Positions 8,122-15,696 of a stretch of DNA of 43,340 bases are shown here, piece by piece. The notes beneath the pieces are model-generated. The model worked only from the letters and a program-made list of their open reading frames with translations. It searched no databases and had not been told where the DNA came from. Each line of letters opens with the position of its first letter. The first letter of the stretch is position 1. This DNA comes from an uncultured Oscillospiraceae bacterium (GTDB taxonomy: Bacteria; Bacillota; Clostridia; Oscillospirales; Acutalibacteraceae), in the NCBI GenBank assembly GCA_900540295.1, contig UQFM01000007.1:1-43340 (forward strand). The letters run 5' to 3'. The translations under genes and the position numbers were made by a program.

Positions 8122-9621
8122 TTATTTGTCGATGGGCTTCATTGTCGGGAAGAACAAAACGTCGCGGATGGCGGGAGAATCGGTTAAAAGCATCACCATG
8201 CGGTCAATACCGAAGCCGATACCGCCTGTGGGGGGCATACCGAGCTCCAATGCATACAGAAAATCTTCATCTGTATGATTCGCTTCCTCATCGCCCTGTG
8301 CAAACTGTTCTTCCTGCGCCTGAAAACGCGCACGCTGGTCTACGGGGTCGTTCAACTCCGAATAGGCGTTCGCCATTTCCCAACCGTTCATAAAGAACTC
8401 AAAACGCTCGACATATTCGGGATTTTCGGGTTTCTTTTTGGTCAGCGGCGAAATCTCAATCGGATGATCCATGACGAAGGTCGGCTGAATCAGATGCTCT
8501 TCTACAAACGCTTCAAAGAACAAATTCAGAATATCGCCCTTTTTGTGGCGCGGTTCAAATTCAACATTGTGCGCCTTCGCGGCCTCGCGTGCTTCTTCCA
8601 GCGTATGAATTTCGTTAAAATCCACACCCGAATATTGCTTGACGGCATCCACCATGGTGATGCGCGCAAACGGTTTGCCGAGATCCATTTCAATCCCGTT
8701 ATAGGTAATGGTTGTTGTGCCGAGCACTTCCTGCGCGACATAGCGGTACAGATTTTCGGTCAAATCCATCATGCCGTGGTAGTCGGTAAATGCCTGATAC
8801 AGTTCCATCAGCGTGAATTCGGGATTATGGCGTGTATCTAAGCCCTCGTTGCGGAATACGCGCCCGATTTCGTAAACGCGTTCCATACCGCCGACAATCA
8901 ATCGTTTGAGATACAGTTCCAATGAAATGCGCAGTTTCACATCTTCATCCAGCGCATTAAAATGCGTTGAGAACGGACGTGCCGCCGCACCGCCCGCATT
9001 GGAGACCAGCATGGGGGTTTCCACCTCCATAAAGCCCTGCCCGTCCAAATAACGGCGGATGGTGCTGATGATTTTGGAACGCTTTACAAAGGTATCGCGC
9101 ACCTCGGCATTCATCACCAAATCCACATACCGCTGACGGTAGCGCATATCGGTATTGGTAAGCCCATGGAATTTTTCGGGCAGAACCTGCAAGCTCTTGG
9201 AAAGCAGGCTAATTTCAGAAGCGTGAATCGAAATTTCCCCTGTTTTGGTTTTGAAAACCTCGCCCTTGATACCGATAATGTCGCCTATATCCAACTTTTT
9301 AAACGCTTTATATTCCTCTTCACCGAGGCTGTCGCGCGCGACATAGGACTGAATATTGCCTTTTAAATCCTGCACATTGCAAAAAGACGCTTTGCCCATA
9401 ACACGCTTGGACATCATGCGCCCTGCCACGGAAACGGTTTGTCCTTCTAAAGCATCGAAATTTTCCTTTACGGCAGTGCTGTGATGCGTCACTTCGTATT
9501 TTGTCAGCTGAAACGGGTCATGCCCCGCCTCTTGCATTGCAGTCAGCTTTTCCAAACGGATTCTGTGCTGTTCGCTTACATCCTGCTGCGGCGCTGTATT
9601 TTGCATAGTTTCTTCCGCCAT
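8122..9621 (-). CDS. lysS: Lysyl-tRNA synthetase, class II
   Basis: This 499-residue enzyme charges tRNA-Lys with lysine in the cytoplasm. The N-terminal part (about 55-150) is the OB-fold anticodon-binding domain. Class II motif 2 appears as RVFRNEGLDTRHNPEF and motif 3 as GGIGFGIDRMVML near the C-terminus. Length is normal for a bacterial LysS. The start at ATG 9621 has AGGA nine bases upstream. It follows greA in the same direction, a common Firmicutes arrangement. The 3' end borders the conjugative element. The reading frame is complete, so any integration left lysS intact or restored its last codons. Confidence 0.97.
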   Translation of the reverse strand: MAEETMQNTAPQQDVSEQHRIRLEKLTAMQEAGHDPFQLTKYEVTHHSTAVKENFDALEGQTVSVAGRMMSKRVMGKASFCNVQDLKGNIQSYVARDSLGEEEYKAFKKLDIGDIIGIKGEVFKTKTGEISIHASEISLLSKSLQVLPEKFHGLTNTDMRYRQRYVDLVMNAEVRDTFVKRSKIISTIRRYLDGQGFMEVETPMLVSNAGGAAARPFSTHFNALDEDVKLRISLELYLKRLIVGGMERVYEIGRVFRNEGLDTRHNPEFTLMELYQAFTDYHGMMDLTENLYRYVAQEVLGTTTITYNGIEMDLGKPFARITMVDAVKQYSGVDFNEIHTLEEAREAAKAHNVEFEPRHKKGDILNLFFEAFVEEHLIQPTFVMDHPIEISPLTKKKPENPEYVERFEFFMNGWEMANAYSELNDPVDQRARFQAQEEQFAQGDEEANHTDEDFLYALELGMPPTGGIGFGIDRMVMLLTDSPAIRDVLFFPTMKPIDK

Positions 9622-9639
9622 GATTTCACATCCTGTTTC

Positions 9640-9669
9640 AAAATAAAATAGGGGCGGACTTTGCCGCCC
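9640..9669 (-). terminator. Weak terminator between greA and lysS
   Basis: GGGCGG/CCGCCC (9664-9669 with 9652-9657, six-base loop) is followed on the minus strand by an imperfect T-rich tract (TATTTTATTTT). It could reduce read-through from greA into lysS. Confidence 0.45.
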
Positions 9670-9689
9670 GAAGCGTATTGCCGCCGCCT

Positions 9690-10160
9690 TTATCGGTCAA
9701 TCGAAACGATGGTAAAGTGCAGTGTGCCGATAGGCGCTTCCACCGTTACCTCTTCGCCGACCTTGTGCCCGAGCAAAGCTTTACCTACGGGAGATTCATC
9801 GGAAATTTTGCCTTCATCGGGATTTGCCTGCGCAAAGCCGACGATTTTATATTCAAATTTCTGTTTTGAGCCGTTTTCAATCGTTACCTTAGAGCCGATA
9901 TGCACCGCTTCCGTGCCGAGTGTGCTTTCGTCAAACACCTTGGCGTTTTTAATCATGGTTTCAATCTCATTGATGCGTGCTTCCAGCTTTGCCTGATCGC
10001 TCATTGCCTCGTCATACTCGGCATTTTCGGAAAGGTCGCCGAAGCTTCTGGCAACTTTGATTTTCTCCGCCGCTTCTTTTCTGCCGACGGTTTTTAAATT
10101 TTCAAGTTCCTGTTCCAGCTCTTTTAAGCCCTCGGCAGTCAGCAAGGTTTCCTGTAACAT
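9690..10160 (-). CDS. greA: Transcription elongation factor GreA
   Basis: This 156-residue protein has the two-part GreA layout. The N-terminal coiled coil carries AEKIKVARSFGDLSENAEYDEA, with the acidic tip DLSENAEY that enters the polymerase channel. The C-terminal FKBP-like domain contains PDEGKISDESPVGKALLG. GreA stimulates cleavage of backtracked RNA so that stalled RNA polymerase can resume. The start ATG 10160 has AGGAG ten bases upstream. A consensus promoter lies at 10205-10233. Confidence 0.97.
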   Translation of the reverse strand: MLQETLLTAEGLKELEQELENLKTVGRKEAAEKIKVARSFGDLSENAEYDEAMSDQAKLEARINEIETMIKNAKVFDESTLGTEAVHIGSKVTIENGSKQKFEYKIVGFAQANPDEGKISDESPVGKALLGHKVGEEVTVEAPIGTLHFTIVSIDR

Positions 10161-10204
10161 ATTGTATATGCTCCTTTCGGTATTTTACACTTATACAAAT
10201 GGAT

Positions 10205-10233
10205 ATTATAAAATAAAGCACCGCTTCTGTCAA
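10205..10233 (-). promoter_or_regulatory. Sigma-A promoter of greA
   Basis: On the minus strand TTGACA (10228-10233), a 17-base spacer and TATAAT (10205-10210) form a perfect housekeeping promoter. The -35 box overlaps the stop codon of the upstream gene (10230-10232). Confidence 0.85.
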
Positions 10234-10997
10234 TAGATTGTCTCACTTTTTATCGGCTTTAAACGTGCATAGCGAAGATTTTCAAGACCTTTTACATTGC
10301 ACAGCTCATACAGCGCCGCGGCGAACAACACTGCGTCTGTGTTTTCGGGACGGCGCGCTTCTTCTTCCTGCGGTAAGGAAAACTGCTCCCCCGCATAACA
10401 AATCGGTTCCCTGCCGCAGCACAGCACACCGCGCGTGCCTAAACGGTTTTCAAAGGAAGGCGCAAGCACAACATTGCAGTCTTGCAATACTTCCTTTCGG
10501 GAAGAAACAATCACAGACAGCCCCCACTCCGCTAAAATATCTTTGGAAAGCGCATCATATTGATTCGGAAATGCCGTATAGATTTTCACGGTTTTTGCAA
10601 GCCGAACAAACGGAATTATCCGTTCCTGCAAACGGGCTTCACTGTCTGCAAAGCCCAATATACGCGCGTGCGGCGGGTCGGGCTGCGCACGCAAGAAATG
10701 CAGTGCCGTATTCAAAAACAGTATTTCGGAATAGAGCGTCGGCACGAATTTCTGCAAAGGCGGCTGAATCTGCATCTCCGCCCCTGCCCACAGCAGTCTT
10801 TGCGCACAGCCGCCGACCGAATTCGGCAGTACGGATAAATCCGTTTTTCCGTGTTTATCGGCAAAAAAGTCCGCCTTATAAAAAAACGCGCCGCCGCGCA
10901 GAGGTACACGCGTGACAACAGGGTCGGGACACCGATAAAACAGTCTTTTCAACAGCGGCGGCTTTTGATACGGATGCACTTGTAAAACAGTAAACAT
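10230..10997 (-). CDS. Conserved hypothetical protein, function unknown
   Basis: This protein has 255 residues from the ATG at 10997. A longer frame to 11063 exists but would place 22 residues inside a terminator hairpin, so the shorter start is preferred. No signal peptide or membrane helix is seen. The middle (ARILGFADSEARLQERIIPF, then KTVKIYTAFPNQYDALSKDI, then NVVLAPSF) has an alternating strand-helix pattern suggesting a Rossmann-like alpha/beta fold, but no nucleotide-binding glycine motif is clear. I do not recognise the family. It lies at the end of the ftsEX cluster, after the S41 gene. The ribosome site, GGGG at about seven bases, lies in the descending arm of that terminator. Confidence 0.6.
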   Translation of the reverse strand: MFTVLQVHPYQKPPLLKRLFYRCPDPVVTRVPLRGGAFFYKADFFADKHGKTDLSVLPNSVGGCAQRLLWAGAEMQIQPPLQKFVPTLYSEILFLNTALHFLRAQPDPPHARILGFADSEARLQERIIPFVRLAKTVKIYTAFPNQYDALSKDILAEWGLSVIVSSRKEVLQDCNVVLAPSFENRLGTRGVLCCGREPICYAGEQFSLPQEEEARRPENTDAVLFAAALYELCNVKGLENLRYARLKPIKSETIY

Positions 10998-11036
10998 AAA
11001 AACACCCCACATACCTTCATTGTATGTGGGGTGTTT
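10995..11036 (-). terminator. Strong hairpin terminator after the S41 gene
   Basis: A perfect 15-bp stem (11000-11014 with 11022-11036, seven-base loop) is followed on the minus strand by a T-run ending directly at the start codon at 10997. It lies 13 bases after the S41 stop. The descending arm also supplies the only ribosome-site-like sequence of the next gene. Confidence 0.8.
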
Positions 11037-11049
11037 GCGATTCAGTACG

Positions 11050-12264
11050 TTATTCGTCTGCACTCTCGCCTGTCAGTAAGGTATACGCTTTTTGATACTG
11101 CGCGTCGTCCGATTGGCTTAAAATCGGCAAAATGATTTGCTTTTCGGCAGGCAGTGCCACCGTCACATCCGGCGTCAGCCCAACCGTGTTATAAACATCA
11201 CTGACATAAGGCTGAATCACGGCAGTGGTTAAAAGAATTGCACCGCCGTCCTGCAAGGAAAACGCTTCCTGCATCGTGCCGTTGCCCGCGGTTTTCTCAC
11301 CGATTAACTGCGCTTTGCCGTAATCACGCAAATCACATGCAAACAGTTCTGCGGCACCCGCCGTTTCGGCGTTTACCAAAACCGCCATCGGCATAGAAAC
11401 ACTCTCCGCCTCAGCGGTGAAGGTTTTTCTAACCGTACCGTCTTTGGCAATCGCCGTTGCCAAAGCACCGCTTCCCTCACTTGCCACGGGCACAAGTACA
11501 TCCACTGCGGTTGCCGCATGCGTAATCCGCCCGTTAGACGTGCCGCGCAAATCTATAATTAAGCTTGTTGCGCCCTGTTTCATCAGCACGTCTGTTGCTG
11601 TTTTCAGCTGTGCGGCGGTCGTAGCATAAAAATCCGTAATCTTTACATAACCGACCGTACCGTTCAGCGAATGATATACAGTCTGTGCGGAATAGCCCTT
11701 GACAATGCTGACGGTCTTGCTTTCTTCACCGCGCACATAGGTCACGGTCACGGAAGAAAGTCTGTCCCCCGACAGTTTTTTGAGCAAATCCGCATAATTG
11801 TATGCCGTTACGGCTTCCTCGTCAATATGGGTAATTTTATCGCCCTTTTGCAGTCCGCTGATTGCGGCGGGAGAATTTTCCGACACCTCTGCCGCATAAA
11901 TCGCCGTGTCGTTCGGATTGAAAAACGCGATGATACCGACGCCGATTTTTCTGCCTTCCATTTCGTCTTTAAATACCGCGTATTCCGCCGCAGTCATGTA
12001 ACGGCTGTATTTGTCGCCCAAGCCCTCGGCATAACCGCCCGACAAATCGGCATTGAGCAAATTATCGTTAATTTCACCGTAATAATTGTTGCGGACAACG
12101 TCGTCCAATTCCGCAACGGCGGCATAGAGCTTGGAACGGCTCGGCAAATCCTTAATAATGGAATTGTAGGTGCGCATGGTTACGGACATGGTAATGGCAA
12201 CCGTGGCGGCAATCGATGTGAAAATCAGAGCCAATGCAAGTCCCAAAGAAATTTTTTTATTCAT
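11050..12264 (-). CDS. S41 (CtpA/CtpB-like) protein lacking the catalytic Ser and Lys
   Basis: This 404-residue protein has an N-terminal membrane anchor (about 5-27), a helical segment ending in DKYSRYMTAAEY, a PDZ domain (about 105-190, GVGIIAF through GDKITHIDEEAV), and an S41 core to the C-terminus. In active CtpB-type proteases the nucleophile lies in SASASE and the Lys in FGKG, 25 residues apart. Here the matching segments read TAGAAE (Gly303) and TAGNG (Asn328), exactly 25 residues apart, so both catalytic residues are replaced. The conserved NPGG loop is also altered to TSNG. The protein is probably a non-proteolytic peptide-binding partner of the FtsEX-M23 system encoded upstream. 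The start ATG 12264 has AAAGGA upstream. Confidence 0.85.
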   Translation of the reverse strand: MNKKISLGLALALIFTSIAATVAITMSVTMRTYNSIIKDLPSRSKLYAAVAELDDVVRNNYYGEINDNLLNADLSGGYAEGLGDKYSRYMTAAEYAVFKDEMEGRKIGVGIIAFFNPNDTAIYAAEVSENSPAAISGLQKGDKITHIDEEAVTAYNYADLLKKLSGDRLSSVTVTYVRGEESKTVSIVKGYSAQTVYHSLNGTVGYVKITDFYATTAAQLKTATDVLMKQGATSLIIDLRGTSNGRITHAATAVDVLVPVASEGSGALATAIAKDGTVRKTFTAEAESVSMPMAVLVNAETAGAAELFACDLRDYGKAQLIGEKTAGNGTMQEAFSLQDGGAILLTTAVIQPYVSDVYNTVGLTPDVTVALPAEKQIILPILSQSDDAQYQKAYTLLTGESADE

Positions 12265-12304
12265 TCTATCGTTCCTTTAAGCATGGTATCGTTTTTAAAC
12301 CGAC

Positions 12305-13573
12305 TTACGGAAGCCACGGCGCGGGATTGACGCGGTCACCGTTCACCCAAACCTCAAAGTGCAGATGTGCGCCCGCATGGGGATTTGCGGCAGACGGACG
12401 CGGCGAAACATTGCCCGTGTTGCCGACATAGGCAATCACCTGCCCCTGCTTCACGGTTTGCCCTTTGCCGACCAGCAATTTTGAGCAGTGCGCATACCGC
12501 GTATATACACCGTTACCATGGTTGATATACACATTGTTGCCCCAGCTGTAATGATACTCGGCAGAATAGACAACGCCGTCCGCCGCCGCACGAATTTCTT
12601 TGCCGTAGGTATTACCGGTGGCGCCCGCCGTAGTAAAGTCAATACCCTTATGCCCCGGATAGCCGTACCAGCCTGCCGAAATCACGACATTCGGATATTG
12701 CAGCGGGCGAATCATCCCTTTTGAGGAAACGGGATAGTTGGAAGAACCGCTGTTGTTAATAGAACCGCTGCCGTTTTCCATACCTGCTGCCTGCTGACGG
12801 TCATACTCTTCCATTGCGGCATTTAATTTCTCAATTTGCTTTTCTGCATCCGCCGCACTTTTGCTTGCCTGAGACAGCTTCTGCTCCATACTGTTCTGCT
12901 TGCTTTCCTGCAGATTTCTGGCTTGCTGTTCTTCCGCACGGCTCGCGGCAATCGCATCACGCTCGCTTTTCACCGCCGCCTGCTTTTCTTCCACCGCCGC
13001 CTTATCACGGCTTAATTTCTCCGTTGTGGCTTTCAGTTCGTCAATATCCGCCTGCAAATCGGAAACCAAAGAGGTATCGTGCTCCGCAATACGGCGCACC
13101 AATTCGAGTCTGGTCAAAAACGTTTCAAAATCCTCTGCGCTGAGCAGAAGCTCCAACGTCGAGGTCTCCCCCGCAACATATGTAGCATACAGCCGTTCGC
13201 TTAGCAAATCATAGGTTGCGCTGATTTCCGTGTCCAATTCCTGTTGGCGCACATCCGCGGCATTGATTTCCTTCTGCAAACCGTTGACTTCTTCCTGATA
13301 TTGCGCAATCAGCTTGTTTTTATCGGCAATCTGCACATTCAAATCGCTGATTTTTTGATTCACAACATCAATTTCCGCCTGCATGTCGTTAATTTCCTGT
13401 TGAAATTTCGACGCATTTTGTTCACTGTCCGCCTTGCGGGATTCCTGTTCGTCAATTTTATCCTGAATCTCATCCTTGCTGTTCCATGCCGCGGCAGGCA
13501 GAATATAAGAGGAAAGACAAAGCACCGTGCACAACAGCACACTGCCGATACGCAAAACCAAAGTTTTAATCAT
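12305..13573 (-). CDS. EnvC/CwlO-type M23 peptidase with coiled coil
   Basis: This 422-residue secreted protein has a signal-like N-terminus (about 5-29, ending AAAWNS). A long heptad-rich coiled coil (about 31-255) follows, then a Ser/Gly/Asn linker and an M23 (LytM) domain from about 305. Zinc ligands are visible as HKGID, YAHCS and HLHFE, so the enzyme should be active, cutting peptidoglycan cross-bridges. Coiled coil plus LytM directly after ftsX is the arrangement of FtsEX-controlled hydrolases or activators (EnvC, PcsB, CwlO). The gene overlaps ftsX by eight bases. FtsX probably binds the coiled coil and gates activity. Confidence 0.9.
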   Translation of the reverse strand: MIKTLVLRIGSVLLCTVLCLSSYILPAAAWNSKDEIQDKIDEQESRKADSEQNASKFQQEINDMQAEIDVVNQKISDLNVQIADKNKLIAQYQEEVNGLQKEINAADVRQQELDTEISATYDLLSERLYATYVAGETSTLELLLSAEDFETFLTRLELVRRIAEHDTSLVSDLQADIDELKATTEKLSRDKAAVEEKQAAVKSERDAIAASRAEEQQARNLQESKQNSMEQKLSQASKSAADAEKQIEKLNAAMEEYDRQQAAGMENGSGSINNSGSSNYPVSSKGMIRPLQYPNVVISAGWYGYPGHKGIDFTTAGATGNTYGKEIRAAADGVVYSAEYHYSWGNNVYINHGNGVYTRYAHCSKLLVGKGQTVKQGQVIAYVGNTGNVSPRPSAANPHAGAHLHFEVWVNGDRVNPAPWLP

Positions 13574-14480
13574 CGCTGACCACGCTCCCCTGTTCTCTCA
13601 AATATTTATTCATGGAAATCATACTGCCGACGCCGCCCGTAAACACACCGATTAACAGGAATGCACCGAGAATCGGCAAAGCATACGGCAGGAACGGCAC
13701 TAACCCGAACCCGAGCCCCGATAAAACATCGGCAAACGAGGTCAGCATCAGTTCGTATAAGCCCCACAGCACACCGAGGGACAGTACCGAGGAAATGATA
13801 CCGATTAAGATACCCTCTACAAAGAACGGCCAACGGATAAACCCGTTTGTGGCGCCGACCGCTTTCATAATGCTGATTTCCAGCTTTCGGCTGAACATCG
13901 TAATGCGAATCGTGTTGGAAATGATGAACAGCGCAACTAAAAACAGCATGGCGACAAGACCGATACTCACAATCGTAACCGCCCTGCGCACAGATAACAG
14001 TTTACTTGCCAAATCGCTGTTTTCCCGCACGCTTTCTACATTTTTTACCGCCTTAATCGCGGAGACCGTCGCGTCAAACTGCGACAAATCCTGCAATGTG
14101 ACTTTATAGGTATCGGGCAGGGGGTTTTCCGATAAGCCCTCAAAAATGGCACTGTCGCCGCCCATTTCTTCGATTTGCTTTTGAAAAGCTTCTGCTTTGG
14201 GAATAAAATCGCAGGTTTCAATGTTAGAAAGCTTCCGCAGTTCTGCACCGACGGCGTCCGCAGTAGCGGCGTCCGCCTCCCTGTCTACATAAACCATGAC
14301 GACATTTTGCGATTCTACTTTGTCGAGCAATGCGTTGATATTAAAAAACGCCATTGCGCCCACGCCGATAATCACAAGACACGCGAGTAAGACCGTTACG
14401 GAAGCCAAGGTCATTAAACGGTTGACCCAAATGTTCCGAAAGCCCTCACGTGTTAAATATTTTAAGCTTGCGCCTTTCAT
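13566..14480 (-). CDS. ftsX: Cell division ABC permease FtsX
   Basis: This 304-residue membrane protein has four predicted helices (about 22-47, 170-195, 220-245 and 265-285) and a large extracellular loop between helix 1 and 2 (about 50-165), the classic FtsX topology. It overlaps ftsE by four bases (ATGA) and the M23 gene by eight, indicating a tightly coupled operon. FtsX carries the FtsE ATPase signal across the membrane to the peptidoglycan hydrolase. The C-terminal helix pair contains GVFTGGVGSMISMNKYL. Confidence 0.95.
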   Translation of the reverse strand: MKGASLKYLTREGFRNIWVNRLMTLASVTVLLACLVIIGVGAMAFFNINALLDKVESQNVVMVYVDREADAATADAVGAELRKLSNIETCDFIPKAEAFQKQIEEMGGDSAIFEGLSENPLPDTYKVTLQDLSQFDATVSAIKAVKNVESVRENSDLASKLLSVRRAVTIVSIGLVAMLFLVALFIISNTIRITMFSRKLEISIMKAVGATNGFIRWPFFVEGILIGIISSVLSLGVLWGLYELMLTSFADVLSGLGFGLVPFLPYALPILGAFLLIGVFTGGVGSMISMNKYLREQGSVVSDD

Positions 14481-15424
14481 TTGCGGTCACCCCCATTCTC
14501 CGTCTCCGAGAGATAGGCGGAATAATCAATATCGTCCTCGGCGAGGTCTGTATCCTCCAGCCCGTAGTTCTGCATAAAGTCCTCTAAATCCTTATCCACA
14601 TTCGGCTGGATATAAAACGAGGAAGTTCGGGATTCCTCTACCGTTGTATCGGCAAGCACTTCCGCTTTGGCTGGAGAAATATCGTCTGCCTCTGTATGCA
14701 CAGCGGTTTCTGTCGGATAATTCTCTTCAATCGTCGCATAATCTGCGGGAAGCTTGTCCGTATCGTTGGTATCGGAAACGACTGTGCCGCCCTCAATGGT
14801 GACGACGCGGTGATGGAAATGACGCACCAAATTATGCTCATGTGTAACCATAACCACCGTTGTGCCGTTTGCGTTGATGTGATTTAACAAATCGACAATT
14901 TCGTAAGACATTTCGGGGTCGATATTGCCTGTCGGCTCATCGGCAATCAAAATCCCCGCGTTGTTGACCAACGCACGCGCCAAGGCTACGCGCTGCTGTT
15001 CACCGCCCGAAAGCTGTGTCGGAAACTGCCGCGCCTTTGAGGTAAGCCCCACAAGGCTCAAAATATACGGCACGCGTTTGCGGATTTCTTTTTCTTTTGC
15101 ACCGATGACGCGCATGGCGAAAGCCACATTGTCAAACACACTCATGGTGGGAATCAGCCGAAAATCCTGAAATACAATTCCCATCGTGCGCCGCAGCATG
15201 GGAATTTCTTTTTTCTTCATCGTATTTAAATTAAACCCGTTAATCAGCACTGTGCCGCTGCTGACCACCTGTTCACGCATAATTGTTTTTAAAAACGTAC
15301 TTTTGCCCGCACCCGAAGACCCGACAATAAATACAAACTCGCCGTCTTCGATTTTCAAATTGACATTTTTCAGCGCCTGGGTTCCGTTATCATACGTTTT
15401 TGAAACATTTCTGAATTCAATCAC
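14477..15424 (-). CDS. ftsE: Cell division ABC ATPase FtsE with acidic C-terminal tail
   Basis: This protein has 315 residues from a GTG at 15424, supported by AAGAGG eight bases upstream and by the usual FtsE N-terminus (IEFRNVSKTYDNG). Longer starts up to 15472 lack a ribosome site. Walker A is GSSGAGKST, the signature is LSGGEQQR and Walker B is ILIADEPTG. The ATPase core ends near residue 216, where FtsE normally stops. A tail of about 99 residues rich in Asp, Glu, Thr and Ser follows, with no predicted fold. FtsE drives FtsX at the division site. A promoter at 15551-15579 fits as the operon start. Confidence 0.94.
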   Translation of the reverse strand: MIEFRNVSKTYDNGTQALKNVNLKIEDGEFVFIVGSSGAGKSTFLKTIMREQVVSSGTVLINGFNLNTMKKKEIPMLRRTMGIVFQDFRLIPTMSVFDNVAFAMRVIGAKEKEIRKRVPYILSLVGLTSKARQFPTQLSGGEQQRVALARALVNNAGILIADEPTGNIDPEMSYEIVDLLNHINANGTTVVMVTHEHNLVRHFHHRVVTIEGGTVVSDTNDTDKLPADYATIEENYPTETAVHTEADDISPAKAEVLADTTVEESRTSSFYIQPNVDKDLEDFMQNYGLEDTDLAEDDIDYSAYLSETENGGDRK

Positions 15425-15495
15425 GTTAAAAACCTCTTTACTCTTTCTTGCTTGGAAAACACATCTATACACACAGATACGAAAACTTTTCTTTT

Positions 15496-15546
15496 ACAAA
15501 AAGAATCGGCGGCATGGCTTTCGTGAAAACACGAAATCCTACCGCC
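15496..15546 (-). terminator. Hairpin with T-tract upstream of ftsE
   Basis: On the minus strand GGCGG (15542-15546) pairs with CCGCC (15508-15512), extended inwards by TTTCGTG/CACGAAA pairing, and a T-rich tract follows. It can terminate transcription from the CdaR-like gene. It lies just downstream of the ftsE promoter, so it may also attenuate that transcript. Confidence 0.65.
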
Positions 15547-15550
15547 TATC

Positions 15551-15579
15551 ATTATAGCATATTTCTGTCGATTTTGTAA
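15551..15579 (-). promoter_or_regulatory. Sigma-A promoter of the ftsEX operon
   Basis: On the minus strand TTACAA (15574-15579), a 17-base spacer and TATAAT (15551-15556). The expected start near 15544 lies at the upstream foot of the hairpin at 15508-15546. Confidence 0.65.
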
Positions 15580-15696
15580 CCGATTTGTAACCATTTTCAG
15601 AGATTCTGTATTATTCACAAAATCCGCGTAAGCAACTGTGCAGATTCCACAGAAAAAATCCCATATTTTGTGAACAAACTCTAAACGTTTCCGAAA

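Noticed and set aside
8101..8122. AAACCC/GGGTTT pair as lysS terminator
   Set aside because: Six-base AT-rich stem with no T-run; mentioned only as a possible part of the element junction.
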